From: Onchidella celtica | Taxonomy: Eukaryota; Mollusca; Gastropoda; Systellommatophora; Onchidiidae | Assembly: GCA_963931925.1 (NCBI GenBank) | Contig: OZ007571.1 | Span: forward strand, 17,114,033 to 17,178,032 | Direction of reading: 5' to 3' | Length of the DNA: 64,000 nt | Part shown: positions 1-14,256 of the stretch, in pieces | Layout of the letters: each line of letters opens with the position of its first letter | How positions within the stretch are numbered: the first letter of the stretch is position 1 | Translations under genes and position numbers: made by a program | The notes under the pieces: generated by a model | The model's database searches: none | Told to the model about the DNA's origin: nothing | Seen by the model: the letters and a program-made list of their open reading frames with translations, nothing else

Positions 1-1684
1 ACCGTCTCGGGAAAACAACTTTAAAGAGTCTACTAGAGCAATAAACACTGATATGTTCGATACTCTCTGCTTGTGCGAATCTCATAAAAGTTTAGGAATT
101 TATGACATTGACACTAAATCCTCATCTTTGTAGTAAGTAGCAGGTTGGAACTGAAACGCAATAGTGCAAAAAAAAATTTTTTTAAATGTCGTATTTATTA
201 TATAAAGGGCTGCAATTTCTGTAAAATGTCCAAACAGCTCAGAACAAGAAATATTGAAGATGGAATTCAAAGTGCTTGGCAAAGGAATGGGACCGGCCCT
301 GTGAATGTTTGTATCGTATATATTGCGTATGTGTTTATAAGCTTCGGTGTAAATGTAATTATTTGACCTTTCATCATTTGGAATATTAGTCCGTGAAAGG
401 TCCATCTCAGAAGTTGCATGTTTTTACTTTGATTTCCCAATTTTTCCTGACTTTACCCCGCACTGAATGACGGCTTCTCGACCAAGGCGCCAGACGGACG
501 TTAACGTCAAGGATCGCTGATAAGTGTGTGTTATGGGACTTGGGATTTCCCCAATTTATGGTAACCCTCTATTTTTTTCATTAGCCACTGCAAACTTTTG
601 GGACGCTTTGGGACGCATTTGGACGCGATTTACTTGTTGTCCCTTCTTCCAGGGAAGACGTAATTATCTGTTGACTGAATAGGCCCGGCTGTGCTCTCGA
701 GACCAAGCACTGACCGAATCTAGAATGCCCAAAAGGCCGACCGAAACTAATGGATCTCTTGATATTGGTGCTCCTTGAATTAAATCAAAGCATCCCGTAA
801 AAAAGAAAATGCCATAAGGAATGTAATACGGATAACTTAGCATGTGCTTAAAAATGTAATTATATTTTTATTAATAAATATCACAACATTATGCTTGTTA
901 TTGTTGTTGGTGTTTTCTCCGCTGGAGTAAGGTATTGTAACTCTTTTATTTATCAAGCCGATTATAATTATGGAAAACAAAGACGTTTTAACAACAGATT
1001 GCGATAAGCTGATATTATTATTATTACTTTTTGCCTGTTATTTCAGCATACTGTTCTCTCTTTACATTGTTTGGTCTTGTTCTCTTGCTTTTTTGCACTG
1101 CTACGGTTATTGGAGTCACTCAGGCAGAAAATGGTGCATTCCATGCAGATACAGGTTGACGTAACTGAAAACTGGATATATTATTATTATGCGAGGGGAG
1201 ACTCTTGAATGTAACTGCTATTTGAGAGTTGACTGTGTCGACTACATCTATATCTTTACATCACAGAGACGAACCGGAGGGAAGTTTCTGTGTTGTTTTT
1301 GTTTTTGTAAACAATTACATTACAAAATACTTTTATCCCCAAAGTAAAGTGACGTGTAGCATTGAATTATAAACATGGCATCTGTAATTTCAATGTATAA
1401 AGAAGATGCTGAGACGACACATAAAATGAAAATGGGTACAATTGCAGTGGTACGTTAAGTATGCACAGCTGATGTTCTTTTAAATAACAACCGATTTAGG
1501 TGAATGTGTTTTCTTGCTTTGTTGTTCATATTGCAGTGGTCATAACAGTCATTATCTGAATTGTCCTGCTTGGCCCATATTATGGTGTTACGTGCCCTGA
1601 TGTGATTTAATTCCGAAACTGCAGGCCGCGGCCGAACCTCCATTCATTACAAACTTTTAAATATCCAGTCCGGGCCCTGAATAA
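1..1684. other. Unrecognised AT-rich sequence
   Basis: No conserved protein domain or RNA gene was recognised here. Open frames are short (about 100 codons or fewer) and look random. The only local structure seen is a threefold, roughly 10-bp repeat of a TTTGGGACGC-like unit near 594-632. Confidence 0.5.
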
Positions 1685-1686
1685 TA

Positions 1687-2084
1687 TACTAGGCTGCGAA
1701 AGTCTTGCAACAAACTTTTCAACGGCTGTAGCTTTTGAACTGCTGGAGATAACTGAATGAAATAAAGAAAACTTTGCCATCTTTAATTCAAGTTCTAGTA
1801 TTGATCCCGCCAATGAACGAGATTTAAGTGAGCATTTCAGGCAAGATGAAACGGTCAAAACACTTGACAGGCTGAAACCTCATACAGCTCTGAACCCTGT
1901 GGTTTAGTTGTCCAAGACAGGACATCAAGTCATTAGAAAAATTAAAGAATTTAATTTCACAGAAATAAGCTTTGTTTATTTCGTTTTGTTTCTTTTTTTT
2001 TTTTTCTTCAGTTTTTGAATTGACCTAATTCGTTCAAGAGTTACAGCCGTTTCATGTTTGTTGCAAAACTTACGCGGTTCAGTA
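1687..2084. mobile_element. MITE candidate with about 65-bp terminal inverted repeats
   Basis: The left end (about 1687-1758) and the right end (about 2016-2084) are inverted copies of each other at roughly 80% by eye. Both carry the core TTGCAACAAAC and then CGGCTGTA. The inverted repeats are bordered on each side by TA (1685-1686 and 2085-2086), the target duplication typical of Tc1/mariner elements. The 260 bp between the arms has no coding potential, so this reads as a non-autonomous element. The mariner assignment is an inference from TA only; the autonomous partner is not in the window. Confidence 0.6.
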
Positions 2085-2086
2085 TA

Positions 2087-3003
2087 GTTTTCATTCAAAC
2101 CACATTATTTTGTACACACATCCTCTCGTCCCACATTTCAAGGCCATCAACATATAAATTGTCATGAATAGTTTAATTTTGCTCAATGTGAATGTTATGC
2201 GACCTTGCAACGAAAATGTAATCCTTTCCCATAATAGTCTACATCGTGTTGCTAAATTTGATTTCAGCATTCAGAATTTGTTTTGAGCCCAAGCCTTTCA
2301 TGTGGCTTTTTTTTTATCCTGTGATTCAAAGAAATGACGTTCCAAGTGATATATTAATGTGAGCTGAAGCCTTCCATTTCGTTGCCACAATTGCATTTTT
2401 CCCTCTAACAAAACCGTTTAACCCAGAAGATAATTTCTGATAAGATTAGCTAAATCACTGGGGGAGGGGGGGGGGGCATGATAATGGTAACAAAACAAAA
2501 CAAGCAAGAGCACAATATAGATGAAAGGGAAATAGATTCCATTTTTTTTCTCGAGTCCCACGCCGGGCATTCATCGGGATGGTATGAATATCTAGGCCAT
2601 GTTTTTTTTTATGAGAGCGTCCGGTTTTTTTTTGTTTTGCAAAGGAGCAGCCACAAAAATGGCATCAGCGCACGCGTATCCGTGAAATAGCCTTGGTTTA
2701 TTGATGCTCCATTAACTATTTTGTATGATTTAATTATGCATGAGAGATAGGTGCTGAATTGGTCGCGGGCTGAATCAACTAATTCCATTAAAGATACTAA
2801 CAGGCCCGCGGACTCGGGGAATACACAGATGTGAATTTAAAAATTTGGTTTCGATCACCAATGTGTAAATTCAGGCTCAGAACGAAATTTCCTGTCATAT
2901 TTTTAATTCTCCTCGAAGAAAATGCGTTGTTTTTGGTTGTTGTTGGTTTTTTTTTGGGGGGGGGGGGGCGGGGGGCTCAAAGCGACGGAAAACTTTCTAC
3001 TTT
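2087..3003. other. Unrecognised sequence with two poly-G tracts
   Basis: No gene was recognised. Long G-rich runs lie at 2456-2476 and at 2956-2975, the latter directly after a T-run that follows GTT triplets. These could form G-quadruplexes on the + strand. Confidence 0.5.
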
Positions 3004-3128
3004 CAGTTGTGGCTCAAAGTCAACGAAAGTATCTAAAATGTAGCGAAGTTCAAGACCTTTTTAAGATATGCCAACGCACACCTTTACGTCTTGCTATACG
3101 CAATACGGTATTTTGTAGAATTTAAGAC

Positions 3129-4217
3129 TCAGTGGTTACAAAGCCTTTCATAATTACATTGGAGGCCTTTTTTTTGGTTTTTTGGTGTAGAACCAGCCTC
3201 CTCGCACTCGGGACACACCCATACGTGCTCAGCTCTCCGCGCCATCATGTCGGACAAGGTCTTCTCACTAACAACTCCAGTAAGATGTTGATTGAACAGT
3301 CGTCTTGCAGTACCACACAACCGGCTCTTGACCCCACAGCCTCTCTGATGCCCAAACAGTTTTATACGTTCAATGGTGTCCCCGTCTTCCTGTGGTGCTG
3401 TTTCTCTCAAAGCTGCGAGAATTTCATTTTCCCCGAGACTAAGAGAGCCTTGCATTGGGGCCTCACCAGCAAGCTTATCCGCTCTCTCATTTCCAGATAC
3501 TCCAGCGTGTCCAGGGGAGAAAATCCAAGTCAGCCTTTTCAGTTTACTGTCGTGCAGATACTGCACCCATTCAGGTTTGAGGTATCCTGTTTCTATTTTC
3601 CTGAGCATGCTCTGGGAATCTGTCACAATGACGGCACATGTGTGGGTGCTCCTCTGTAACCATGCAAGTGCGTATTCAGCGGCAACCTCCTCCATTTTCA
3701 TACTAGATGTTGTGACTTGATATGCAGCTCTATCTTCTGCCACTGTCCTGCCATCAACGCTGACCGTGTAACCCCATCCAGATCTTTCTCCTCTAGTGAC
3801 TGATCCATCTGTATACACCACCGCATCTCCTGTCCTGCTGTTCTCGTGCACCAGTTCCAGCACGTCCGCATTAACGGCACATGCAGCCCTCTCACGGCAT
3901 TCTCGGCCCATGGTGATCACCACTCTAGTGTACTTGCCGGCCATCTTATCGTCCACTTTCACATACTCCTCACCCCTTCGCACATTGTCAAGTTCACACA
4001 CTTTTTGTACAGTGGCCTCAGCTTCAGCTAACCATGATCTGCCTCGCTTTATTCTACTACCTTTCCTGACATTCAGCTGGTCATGCAGCAGATGTTTTTG
4101 GTCTTTCGCCACTCTAAACATTGCCTTAACCTGGGCTAGTGTGTGCCTTTGTTCAATACTGGGGAGCCCGAGGATGTATCTCATTGCTGCTATTTGGGGT
4201 GTCACGGGTGCATCCAA
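3129..4217 (-). pseudogene. LINE RNase H domain, 362-codon open frame
   Basis: RNase H removes the RNA strand of the RNA-DNA hybrid during reverse transcription. The open frame shows the complete catalytic set: Asp137 in VVYTDGS, Glu176/177 in SMKMEEVAAEYAL, Asp200 in IVTDSQSML, and His237 with Asp247 in SPGHAGVSGNERAD. The first 20 residues continue the RT C-terminal region. A Cys pair, CPEC, sits near residues 335-338. The RNase H part carries no stop. However, this frame is offset from the upstream RT frame, so the protein cannot be made as one piece with RT. The Met at 4217 lies at the frameshift and is probably fortuitous. It is a relic of a LINE polyprotein and not a host RNase H. Confidence 0.85.
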
Positions 4218-4434
4218 GGATGATTCTCATTCCAGTGTTTTGAATCTTTTCCAATTTCATCAACTGTGTCTTGGAAATTGTGACGATGCCCAGACCATAG
4301 TCGATGACTGATAGCACCGTGGCTTTGAAAAGAATAAGCAATTGGCGCTGTTCTAATCCGAGGGCGGCCATTGTCTTTACTTCCTTATAATATGAAGATG
4401 CCTGTAGCTGACATTCAAGATGAAACGCAGACTT
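4153..4434 (-). pseudogene. Reverse transcriptase C-terminal remnant
   Basis: This frame encodes the stretch after the RT palm, where LINE proteins have a helical thumb or connection region. The visible motif is LFKATVLSVIDYGL followed by KLEKIQN and RIILGCTRD, a pattern typical of LINE RT C-termini. A Met lies at 4371, but in-frame similarity continues upstream to about 4434, where a stop occurs, so the Met is not a true start. Near 4200-4220 the reading shifts by one frame into the RNase H frame. The remaining in-frame codons down to 4153 are out-of-frame noise. The RT catalytic core (palm with the YADD-type box) is missing. It is a dead fragment. Confidence 0.8.
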
Positions 4435-5663
4435 TCAATCGTTAGTACTTTACTTATTGAAGTTTGTGCATGGTTTTATTGATGATTATAATGATAAAAT
4501 CAATAAGCTGGTGCAACAGTTTGACGAATGTCAAGAATGTCATGGAAATTGAAATAGCTTACTTCATTAGTTCTCAACCTTTTTCAGGCAATCGCCCCCA
4601 TACGCCCAAATTTTCTCTCACCCATATTTGGCCGGCATATTTAAAATTTCTCAGCTTTTTCTACCGGAATACATTGTGTTTGGATCAATATAACTGTGTT
4701 TGCTAATTCAATTGGGAAAAATAACTATTAACAAAATATTAATCTGGATAACATAGAAGAATGGAGAAGTTACACAAGGACACTCGAGACATAGCATTAT
4801 TCAAGAGCACAATAAACATTAATTTTCGGATCACGTTTAGTAATGACAAGTATTTATCGAAGAAAGATCGTTTCCTATTCCCTCCATCCACTTTCTATGT
4901 ATCCAAATGTTACTTGGGGACAAGATTTAGTGTCAATCCTTTTTAATAGACTTCTTCATGCAATCAACGTTCATGTTTTTATAGCAAGTACTAATGGTTA
5001 TCCTCGTCCTACATTTTCATGTGCTGTAATTGAGAATACAGTGAGACAGAGAAAACTTTGACCAGTTCTACCCAAGCGCTCCTATGCCCTGCAAGTTTTC
5101 ACAACAATTGGATGTCTTGACGAACAAGGAAAGTCAGAGAACAGAACTTTAACTTCAGGCAGAGACATTTTATATCCTGTCCAAAATACCTAGTTCAGCG
5201 GCGAAGTACGTTATTTTTGTGGCCAACGACCACGCAAAGTTCCTCTTTATAATCAGCATATCAATGGGACAGGAATACCCAACTACCATCAAAGCAAAGG
5301 ATTACTCGTTTGATGGGCCGATGTCCCTTTAAGTTTGATCGATGCAATCACGACTGATTGGGCGATGCTTGCGTTTCCACAGTCCCCAATTCGTTCTCCT
5401 GCCAAAGCTGGAGCCCAGCTCTCCAAACAAAGGAAAGTATCCCGGTATCATAATTCTATCTTGGTGACAGCTCTTCCGCTGCTTTGTGAACTTTGTCATA
5501 ACGTGCGTGAGTTCTTTTATTTCCTTTCCCGACCGGGCAATAAAGTGGGTTGATGAGCTTTGCTGTCATTCCTCTGACAGCATTTTTATAGGCAAGAGGA
5601 CTGGGATGAGAGTGTCTCAGAATTGCCGCAGTTTGCTGCTGACTGGGCAATATACTTGGTCGG

Positions 5664-5668
<5 letters not shown>
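4435..5668. other. Unrecognised AT-rich sequence
   Basis: No domain, RNA gene or clear repeat was recognised. Open frames are under 85 codons. Confidence 0.45.

Positions 5669-5695
<27 letters not shown>
5669..5695. repeat. (GA)n microsatellite
   Basis: A pure GA dinucleotide run of about 13 units. Confidence 0.95.
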
Positions 5696-8472
5696 TCATA
5701 CAGACAGACACATATACAGATGGACTGACATAGAGGGGTGAGGCGTACGTCATGTTGACTCACACTGAATGAAATTTTTCAGCTTTTTACAAGTCTTCAG
5801 CAATTAATTTGTTTGTAGATGAATCACTGAAGAATTAATAATACCCCATATTGATGTATTAAGCGATTTTTCTCTTGTTTTTAACTTTGCCTATCGTGAA
5901 AAAATCCCGAGTGGGCGATGTTTGGTATGCTGGCTGGACCGAACTAGAGAATACAATCCCCGACAAACACCTACAAAAACCCGAAACTTTATTCAAACGT
6001 CTTGTACTAGAGATAGTTTCCTAATTCGGTGACACTCTGGCAAATAAAAGTTAAAAGAAAGATTAATTCAGAAACTCCAAACTGCATGCAGCCCAAGCGA
6101 CCAACGCTTCGAAAATCCTGATCATTTATAAAATTCCCGAACTAAATAAATCACGAAGAAATAAAAATAAAAAAAACCAACAACACGAAGCTAGGGTGTC
6201 CGAAAGAAAATACTGGGAATGAACGTTTAGAAGTAATTGAAACCGCTTCAAAACTTTTTAAAGGCATTAACTTTGGGTAAAATACGTACAAACTGGGATC
6301 ATTCTGGAAACAGTGAAAACGTTAAAATGACGATTTAAATTCATGGCAGTCTTTGACGTCAAGAAATACTGTAACTCCCTATCTGTTGGGAAAGGAAAGT
6401 TGTCTTGCGTAAATGTTACCCAAAAAGACACAACGATTCTCCTCTCGAAGGTGGAGAAGAAGTGGTTAGACTGTAATTGTTAAAATTAGACAAATGTTGC
6501 CAATCTGGGATCCACTTTTAGTTAAAGAGAAGCCAGTTAAAATGTCCATTCGTCTTGGAATCCTCAGAGCATTCAGTGATGTCGGATAGAGAGCTCTTAC
6601 AAAATAACAACGTAAATAGCTGGAGCGTTTAGAAAGTACGCTGACCACCTCGGTGTAGGTAAACATATCTTGACCGCAATTATGCTCAAATCAGGGAGTG
6701 CTAACAGGAATTATCGAGGGCACATGTGGCACAAACTCACACGTCTGGATGGTGGAGGTCAGCGAAAGAGTTTTTCCTAACACCAGCCACGAAGCCCTAA
6801 TGGTTCCGTCAGACCCTTTTATTGCCAATGAAGTTGTGGATCCGACGCTCGGGAAACGAATTTCTCACCTTTTAGCAAGGAAGTCTGCACTGCAGTGCTC
6901 ACTTGGCTAACCTTTAGCGCGTGTGGGGTTGGCTGGACGTGAAATTTTCCAGACCCAGAATAAGTACCGCACTCTGTTCGGTGCATTTACCATTACATGG
7001 CCTACTGTGAATTTTGCAGCAGCGGGCTTCTCCCAATGCCTTTACATCGGTCACTTTAGCTGCTTGTTCTATCGCTGGACACGGAAATTCAATTGACGCC
7101 CGGCGTTTACGTTCCCTTTAACGTGGTGAACAAAGAGCGGACAGCTCCATCATGTATTAGATAAAGAACTGTTGTTTATCATCTGTTGTTGTTGTTTTTC
7201 ACTCAACGCAGCGGGGTATACTAATTCTTTGGGCTTATGTCTTCTTTGTTTGGGAGCATCTGCTTTGTAAATGAGTACATAATTATATCACACGGTGCAA
7301 ATCGAAATAGTGCAGAGATTACGTCTCGGTTAAAATCCTATGTACAAAATTTATTCAGCTTAAATGTGTTTCACTGGTAGAACATTTGTATCTGACTGAA
7401 CATGCAATAGTGGGAGGGTTGTCCTTTTTTCTTTTTTATTGATATGTTAACTATCCATCTGTCTGTTTTTCTATGTCTGTCTGTTCTGTCTGTTTGTTTG
7501 CCCACTCCCCCCCACCCCCCTTTTTTTTTGTTGTCTTTCTGCAGTTATTTACCGAACATGAAGTACTGCAGTTTAAATCCCTCCAGAATAAGAATTTATT
7601 TCTACCGTTTCGCTCAAATCATATAAGTGTGCCCATGTTTCTGTTTGTTGAAGTTTTCGACCGACATCTACGGCTTATTCTTATTCTGCCTTGCAGTGTC
7701 TGCTTTCCTTTCATACTCTGCATTTCCATTCATCTCATTTTGTTATAGCAGACAATCGTAGTCCAAGCACATACACATTTTATTCCTCTTTTTGGCAGCC
7801 CTGCCATTAATAACGTCTCTTGAGCCGATTCCTCTGTAACCAAGTTTGCTGTAAGCAAAACAAAACAAAAAAAGACCGACAGTACCTAGTTTCCCCCAGA
7901 AACTCGTATGTTTGCAAAGCCTGAAGATGCTTGACAATCTGGCTAGCTCTTTCCTCGTGATTTCTTTATCTTTGGCACACATGAGCCAGGTTGTCCAAGA
8001 AACGATCCCAGTGGCCAGCTTGTCTACTTTGTTTAATTTGATGTACTCAAACTGGCCTGGAGTGTCGGGTGCGTGCAAATCAATGTGACGTAAGAAGCGG
8101 AGAAAGGGGGGAAGAGAATGATGGAAGAAATGAAATGGACAAAAGAACGAACTGGTAAGGATAGATAAAATTCTGGAAAGGTGGAATTCTAAGAATGTTT
8201 CTGAAAGTAAATGAGATCTTCGTGGCCAAAGAGAGTCTTAGGTCTGAGGTTTGAGTGCTGAGTACTTTATTGTGGCTGTCCGAAGACGATAATAATATTC
8301 CATTATTTTGTTTTCATATTTCATTCATATGGTCCTTTTCTTGTTGACGTCTTCATTATACCAATAACATAATTACGATAATAAATATAATAAATAATAA
8401 TTATATAGCTCCTGTCTCCACATAAATGAACCCAACGCGCTTTACAATGAAACAGTAATATCTCTCTGTCGT
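5696..8472. other. Unrecognised sequence
   Basis: No gene was recognised. A CTGT/C/T-rich low-complexity patch lies at about 7448-7530. A 111-codon minus-strand frame at 7743-8078 has no recognisable domain. Confidence 0.45.

Positions 8473-10113
<1,641 letters not shown>

Positions 10114-10142
<29 letters not shown>
10114..10142. repeat. (CT)n microsatellite
   Basis: A pure CT run of about 14 units, followed by degenerate CTGT tetranucleotides to about 10250. Confidence 0.95.
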
Positions 10143-11721
10143 ATTTATTTTTCTATCTGTCTGTCATCATCTGTTTGTCTGACATTCAATCTGTCTGTCC
10201 GTCTGTTAGTCTGTCTATCTGAGTGCCTGTCCTGCCTGTCTATCTATCAAAATGCTATACCACAAATCTCAGAACTGTGTGCAATAAAATGATATTATAA
10301 TTATCATGAAAAAAAAAAACGTCAATCGCTTGTGTATTTCTGTAGGTGAACTAGGAACGTATAAAACACTGTCTAAAAGTGAAACAGCGTCTCTTGCCTG
10401 ACTGGAGATACAATGACAAGTAGTTTGCCCAATCTGTCGTGTTGGTGGGAGAAACTGCCAAGGCCCTGCTTGAGGAGAATATCGTGGGATGCATGCATTT
10501 GTTGAATTTGATATGGGGGCGGGGAAGCTGGAAGAGATACCGGTATTTTGGAAGAGTAGAGGTTTCGTTTGATTGTGTTGTTGTTGTTTTGCCTAAAGTC
10601 TTTTGATGTTGTCGTTGTTTGCTGCTGATCCTGACCCCCTTTACTTTTTGTGAATGTGGTGTGGGGAGGGGTGGGGGGGGGGTGTTCAGATGGGATATTT
10701 GCCTTGGACGCGGGGGGGGGGGGGGGTATTTTCCAAAAGTCGAGCTATTTCAATTTGCCCATTGTTTTGATAGTGTTGTTAATTTGTTGTTGTTATTGAT
10801 ATTTTTGTTGTTCCTGTTGCTGTTACTGCTGCGTTGTTTTTAAAATAAGGACGATGAGTTCAGAGCTGCTCCTGAACAGAGCTCTAGAAAGGCACTTTTC
10901 AGCCCTGCTTCATTTTCCATCTTTTCACGACGCCACCCGCTCTTTCCCTCTCCTTTTCCAACCCTGTATCGACCGTTCTTATCAAGAAAGCTTTGGATAT
11001 CGCGGTCGTCCTTATCACGGTTTTGAGTCATGAGATCCATTAATATTCACCGGATTTTTTGTTGTTGTTGTTGTTGTTTTTTAATGGATTTTCCTGCTGT
11101 TTCAAATCAGCGATTGGCAGATCTACAAAATAATTATTCATTACTGATATTTTATGGATCTAGGGTTTATTATTGTTTTATCTCTGTTGTAAAATTCCAA
11201 CATTGGGAAAATAAAGCCTTTAATAAAATTGTACTGTCAAATAGATTCAAAATAGTATATAAAAGAGGGTAAAAGTCTTCAAATCGTGAGAATTTTTGTT
11301 ATTAAGTAAAGAGATTCTAAGGCGAATAAAAGATGCGAAAAAAAAAGAAAAAAAATGCTAAACTTCCATATAGTAGAGTCGTCAGTAGCACCGGCAATGG
11401 AAACATAATCGTGATGTACTCTTCCCTGCCCCTGAAACGATTACAAGGTGCGACTTTGCAAATGTAGAAAATTCTTCCTTTGTCCAGTCTCTAACATTCC
11501 ATTAGAAATAAGCCTAAACTTTGAAAAGACAGTGTTCCCCAACTTGTGTAATGTGCATATGGATGGAACAATTAAGAGTTCGTCAGCAGTATTTCTCAAC
11601 GGTTGTGATTTTATATTTATTAATCTCTGTTTAGTTTAAATGAAAGTGACATTTACACAGTGCATTCTATAAAAATGTGTACCGAAACGTCTTTTTATTA
11701 AGTATTCTGTCATGTTTACAT
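10143..11721. other. Unrecognised sequence with G-tracts and TTG-rich patches
   Basis: No gene was recognised. G-rich runs lie at 10661-10682 and 10712-10726. TTG-rich patches lie at about 10570-10620, 10775-10835 and 11060-11080. Confidence 0.45.
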
Positions 11722-12016
<295 letters not shown>

Positions 12017-12710
12017 CCTCTTACGCATTCGTACGCATGCATCGACGCAATTACAGCAGTTGGTGTGCCTACTCATACAAGCATATACATGTATATTATG
12101 CAAAAGCAAAGACAGAGAAAGGGAAAACCTAATATGTGCATGAAGAGCTCAATCTGCCCAAATGTCGTTTCCACTAACATTATTTTTCTTCGCGGTGAAT
12201 GCTGAATACATGAATGAGACATGCAAGTCGCAATGTATTCTCAAAGACAGTAGGAATAATATTATTATTACGAAACATTACTGTTCTATGGGTCACCAGG
12301 ACTTGACTGCTTTTGACACTGTTGCAGTGAAGATCTAGCTCGGGCTGCTGCTGCTGTTGTTGCCGTTGTTGTTGTTGCTGTTTTTGTTGTTGTTAATATC
12401 ACCACTGATGTTCTTGTTTTGGATAATGGCTATTTGTTTTGTTCTCACTTGGGTAGCCAAGACGTTTGGGATTGAGGGCAGGGATGGAGGAGGGGGATGG
12501 GAGGCGCATGACCTGTCCAGTGGTCGGAAAAATAAAAAGTGTCAGGGTCAGGTTTCAGGGGTGTGGATACTGCAGATCTGAATTTGGCCGTGGATAAATT
12601 CAATTTAAAGCTGTAAAATTTTCAGATTATTTACATGTCAAAATAATGTCAACTCAACTTCAAAACAATGAAATATTCTATGACATTTTTTCTACGTTTA
12701 CTTACCATGC
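12017..12710. other. Unrecognised sequence with a CTG/GTT-rich patch
   Basis: An imperfect trinucleotide patch of CTG and GTT lies at about 12345-12395. No coding signal was recognised. Confidence 0.45.
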
Positions 12711-12935
12711 TGCGTAAGGAAGGTATCATACTAAGCCTGGTCAGACACAGTAAGGTGCTGCCAGCAAAATTCACACCAAAAAAAATAGTGGCAGAAGCTG
12801 ATTGTGTCTAACCGGGCCAAGTATGATAAGGTCTTCCCGGATTTAATAAGAAAATATAGGAAATTATGGTGTGCACTTTTTGTCTGCCAGCATCTGATTG
12901 TGTCTGACAGCCTTAGTATGATATCTCCCTAAGAC
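12711..12935. mobile_element. MITE-like inverted repeat element, 225 bp
   Basis: The left arm (12711-12777) and right arm (12869-12935) are inverted copies sharing the core ATCATACTAAG and the core CAGACACA. A third, shorter copy of the arm lies between them at about 12797-12834 in the same orientation as the right arm. No target duplication was identified. There is no coding potential. Confidence 0.55.
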
Positions 12936-12965
12936 CGAAAAAAAAAAGTATATTGCTGTGGTACT

Positions 12966-13071
12966 GACAAAACCAGCTGGGAATGAGACAGGTCTCCATT
13001 TGACAAGATTAAACATCTAATGCTCAGAGATCGAATCTCAGTACGGTAAGATATCTATTTTCTTTGTTAAG
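12966..13071 (+). repeat. Direct repeat copy 1 (about 106 bp)
   Basis: This segment matches 13477-13582 at about 90% by eye. Shared blocks include GACAAAACCAGCTGGGAATG and CAGTACGGTAAGATATCTAT. Function is unknown. Confidence 0.8.
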
Positions 13072-13476
13072 AATATAGTAGATTAATTTTCCTGGGCCTT
13101 GTAATACACCTTTTTTTTGGCTCAAGTCGATTTAGGGTGTTGAAGTTTAGAACGCAGAAATATTCACAACCAAGACACACTGTAAATATGTCTATGTACT
13201 CATCAGAAATGCACCAACCAGTCTCCTCAAACCATACCTTGATACTGCTAATTAATTTTCCAGATTCTGATCAACGCAGTTTTGTGCAGCTCTCCCGATT
13301 GCCTGATCAAACAAATTGGTCTTATCCCACGGCTTAATTGGTCTGCAAAAATGTCATTTATAAAAGGCGGGCGAGGCATTGTTTATATTGGCTGCTGCTG
13401 GTTGTGTTTCTTTGTTTGTTGTTGTTTTGTTTTTTTTTGGTGTGTGTTTGTTTGTTAATTTCCCCAAGAGTAACTT
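13072..13476. other. Unrecognised spacer between direct repeats
   Basis: It is T-rich toward its right end (GTT and T runs near 13400-13450). No gene was recognised. Confidence 0.4.
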
Positions 13477-13582
13477 TGACAAAACCAGCTGGGAATGAAA
13501 TAAGTCTCCATTTCACAAGATTAAACATCTAATGCTCAGAGCTTGAACCTCAGTACGGTAAGATATCTATTCTCTTCATTAA
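13477..13582 (+). repeat. Direct repeat copy 2 (about 106 bp)
   Basis: This is the partner of 12966-13071, in the same orientation, offset by 511 bp. Confidence 0.8.
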
Positions 13583-14180
13583 GCCTAATTGTTCTACTTT
13601 GCATTGTCCTGGGGGACAATTTTTCCCCAGATTCGGGTTTATTGATTTGTTTCCTTTCTTGTGAGATTTAGATAGACCAAATAAGGAACGTTTATTGTGA
13701 ACGTCCGGTGGGGATTCGGAGGCCACAGGGATTAATCGGTACTTTCGTCATGATCAACTGTGGAAGGGGCTTTAACTCTTCCACTGCTGGCCATAGCTTG
13801 CTTTTTTGACCACGAGAAATGTGAGAGGGTAGACTGCTATCAGATTTCCCTTGCGACGTAATCTTGTATGCATGCAAATTAACGTCTGAAGTCTGTCAGG
13901 AAGGCGCAGCTTTTGGCTGAGATACTGTAGGTAGGAGGATCCAGTCTGGCATACTCCAAAACCCTGGATTTGGCTACCAAATCTAATGTAGGGCGCACAA
14001 AAAAATCAGGCAAAGTCTGGGTGGTAAATAAATAAATTGATCACGGAAAGCGTACCGTATGAGTTGCAAGATCAGAATCGGATTTTGTTTTTGTTGAAAA
14101 TTTGCATTATCAAGAATTCCAATCTGACCTTTAAGTTTAAGTACATAAGTCATTATTTAAAATGACTAGATGGCATATGT
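13583..14180. other. Unrecognised sequence
   Basis: No domain, RNA gene or repeat was recognised. Confidence 0.4.
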
Positions 14181-14256
14181 CCCCCTCCTCCTCTCTCTCT
14201 GTCTGTCTTTCTGTCTGTCTGTCTGTCTCTGTCTGTCTGTCTGTCTCTCTCTCTCT
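14181..14256. repeat. CT/CTGT microsatellite
   Basis: Mixed CT and CTGT tandem units follow a short C-rich lead-in. Confidence 0.9.

Larger units (their letters stand above)
3004..4434 (-). mobile_element. 5'-truncated LINE (RT end plus RNase H)
   Basis: This is the 3' part of a non-LTR retrotransposon on the minus strand. Readable coding similarity begins near 4434, just after an in-frame stop, with the C-terminal end of a reverse transcriptase. It continues after a frameshift into an RNase H domain and ends in a 3' untranslated part down to about 3004. That 3' limit is set by similarity to a second copy at 14751-14915. The endonuclease and the RT catalytic core are absent, as expected from incomplete reverse transcription of a LINE. 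An RNase H domain downstream of RT is known from the I, LOA, R1 and related groups; the exact clade is not resolved. No target duplication was identified. Confidence 0.85.

Noticed and set aside
7743-8078. 111-codon minus-strand frame as a host exon
   Set aside because: No recognised domain, no convincing splice sites and no second evidence; the length is within chance for this window.
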